Source: JBGSYJ01 sp041750915 (GTDB taxonomy: Bacteria; Acidobacteriota; Thermoanaerobaculia; Gp7-AA8). From it: 21,527 nucleotides of DNA. The notes below the pieces were generated by a model that was not told the origin of the DNA, made no database searches, and worked only from the letters and a program-made list of their open reading frames with translations. The position numbers were made by a program, and so were the translations under genes. Numbering within the stretch: the stretch's first letter is position 1; every line of letters starts with the position of its first letter. Shown piece after piece: positions 20,427 through 21,527 of the stretch. The stretch is from the NCBI GenBank assembly GCA_041750915.1, contig JBGSYJ010000087.1, forward strand, positions 1 through 21,527. The letters run 5' to 3'.

Positions 20427-21527
20427 ATGACCTGGCTATCGAACAGAGCCAACCAGGAGCTCGATGACGAAATCCGCTTCCACCTCGAGATGGAAACGGA
20501 GAAGAACCGCCGCGCCGGAATGTCGGACGACGATGCGCTGCGGGCGGCGAAACGTGCATTCGGCGGCGTTCATCGCATCAGAGAAGAGGTTCGCGAGCGG
20601 AGGCGCATCCACCCGATCGATATGCTCCTCCGCGACATCGCATATGCATGGAGAACGATTCGCCACTCTCCCGCGTACGCACTGACGACGATCGGCACAC
20701 TTGGCGCTGCAATCGGTGTCTGCGCGGCGATGATGACGTTTGTCGAGGCCGCCCTCCTCGCACCGCTTCCATACCACGACACCGGAAGAGTCGTCACACT
20801 GTGGGAGACGAACCTCGCGCAGGGCGAGGATAGACTTCAGATTTCCCCTGGGAACTTCCTCGACTGGCAGGCACGAACGAAGTCGTTCGCGGCGATGGGG
20901 CTGGTGTCGGATCGAGGCGTCGACGTGCCTCGCGGCGACCGTGTCGTGTCCGTTTCAGCGGGACTCGTTTCGATCGACTATTTCAAGGCGCTCGGCGTCA
21001 CACCGATCCTGGGGCGAACGTTCGAGGCGGCGGACTACGACCGCGGTGCCGAGCCGCGCGTCATGCTCTCCGAATCGTTCTGGCGCGAAAACTACAACGC
21101 TGACCAGACGCTACTCGGCAGGACGATCGAGATCGACGGGAGGCCGGCCGTCCTTCTCGGAATCCTTCCGGACGGGCTCGACGCCGCATCGACGCACGAA
21201 GTCTACAAGCCGCTCTTTCTCTACCCGGGTGAGCGGACGTCGCGAACCGGACACTGGATGAATGCCGTCGCGAGGTTGCGCGACGGCGTCAGCATCGAGG
21301 AGGCGAGCCGCGATCTCGATCGTGTCGCACAGATTCTCGCGAGCGAACATCCCGAAACGAATGTGCCGTTGCGCGTCCGAGTGATCCCCCTTCGCGAAGC
21401 GCTGCTCGGGAACACCGAGCGGCTTCTCCTCGCGGTGAGCGGAGCAAGCGCCTGCCTTCTGCTGCTCGCCTGCGCGAACATCGCATCGCTCGCGCTCGCC
21501 CGCGGCGCGGCGCGACGGCGCGAGCTC
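20427..21527 (+). CDS. ADOP/MacB-like ABC-type permease, N-terminal part (3' end outside window)
   Basis: From ATG 20427 (TAGGAG 6 nt upstream, overlapping the PadR stop) the frame is open for 367 codons to the window end. Residues 1-60 form the soluble helical prefix common to acidobacterial duplicated orphan permeases (ELDDEIRFHLEMETEKNRRA, ALRAAKRAFGG). A first membrane span lies at about 84-112, followed by a MacB-type periplasmic core domain (SPGNFLDWQARTKSFAAMG, ALGVTPILGRTF, SESFWRENYN, GRTIEIDG) and a second span at about 333-356 (LLLAVSGASACLLLLACANI) that begins the FtsX-like permease domain. The full protein would normally be about 800 residues with a second FtsX half. These permeases lack an adjacent ATPase gene in many genomes; their substrate is unknown. 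Regulated with the PadR gene. Confidence 0.92.
   Translation, partial: MTWLSNRANQELDDEIRFHLEMETEKNRRAGMSDDDALRAAKRAFGGVHRIREEVRERRRIHPIDMLLRDIAYAWRTIRHSPAYALTTIGTLGAAIGVCAAMMTFVEAALLAPLPYHDTGRVVTLWETNLAQGEDRLQISPGNFLDWQARTKSFAAMGLVSDRGVDVPRGDRVVSVSAGLVSIDYFKALGVTPILGRTFEAADYDRGAEPRVMLSESFWRENYNADQTLLGRTIEIDGRPAVLLGILPDGLDAASTHEVYKPLFLYPGERTSRTGHWMNAVARLRDGVSIEEASRDLDRVAQILASEHPETNVPLRVRVIPLREALLGNTERLLLAVSGASACLLLLACANIASLALARGAARRREL

Overview
The window reads as a GC-rich chromosomal segment of a soil- or sediment-type Acidobacteriota-like bacterium. This is inferred from gene content, not from a marker gene. The pointers are an Oar-like TonB-dependent receptor with an N-terminal carboxypeptidase-regulatory-like domain, a PadR regulator paired with a large ADOP/MacB-like permease, an ECF sigma factor overlapping a Ser/Thr kinase gene, several exported proteins with C-terminal TPRs, and two families of palindromic intergenic repeats. 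No rRNA, tRNA, CRISPR array, integrase or transposase was seen.

Region 1 (1-9206) is a probable lipid or acyl-compound transport and metabolism locus. A truncated MFS transporter (minus) and a TonB-dependent receptor (plus) diverge from a shared promoter region. Behind the receptor lie, in tight order: a FabG-like SDR, a KAS III-like condensing enzyme that lacks the usual His and Asn, an alpha/beta-hydrolase, a TetR regulator, a second alpha/beta-hydrolase and an acyl-CoA ligase. Gaps are 3-11 nt, with one 8-nt overlap. The layout suggests uptake across the outer membrane, ester or thioester hydrolysis, CoA activation and redox/acyl-transfer chemistry on one substrate under local TetR control. 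The substrate cannot be read from the sequence.

Region 2 (9207-12990) starts with two copies of a TGTCATCCTGAGCG palindromic repeat flanking a small lipoprotein gene (minus). Next comes a two-gene operon of a small exported protein and a PhoA-family alkaline phosphatase. After it lie three hairpins and an 18-codon relic of the C-terminus of a second acyl-CoA ligase.

Region 3 (12990-16945) holds a secreted S41-type peptidase with TPRs (minus) and an exported LolA-fold/TPR protein (plus), which diverge around a nested palindromic repeat. A minus-strand pair follows: a small membrane protein and a DUF4287/DUF5655 protein.

Region 4 (16946-21527) holds a third copy of repeat family 1, an ECF sigma/Ser-Thr kinase operon (minus) with a possible 47-residue ORF in front of it, and a DinB-family gene bracketed by two copies of repeat family 2. 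It ends with a PadR gene, preceded by a triple operator-like motif, and the start of an ADOP-type permease cut off by the window edge.

Both edge genes (1-659 minus, 20427-21527 plus) are partial. Several automatic start choices would run into the repeats, so starts here were moved to the position supported by a ribosome binding site, signal peptide or family length.
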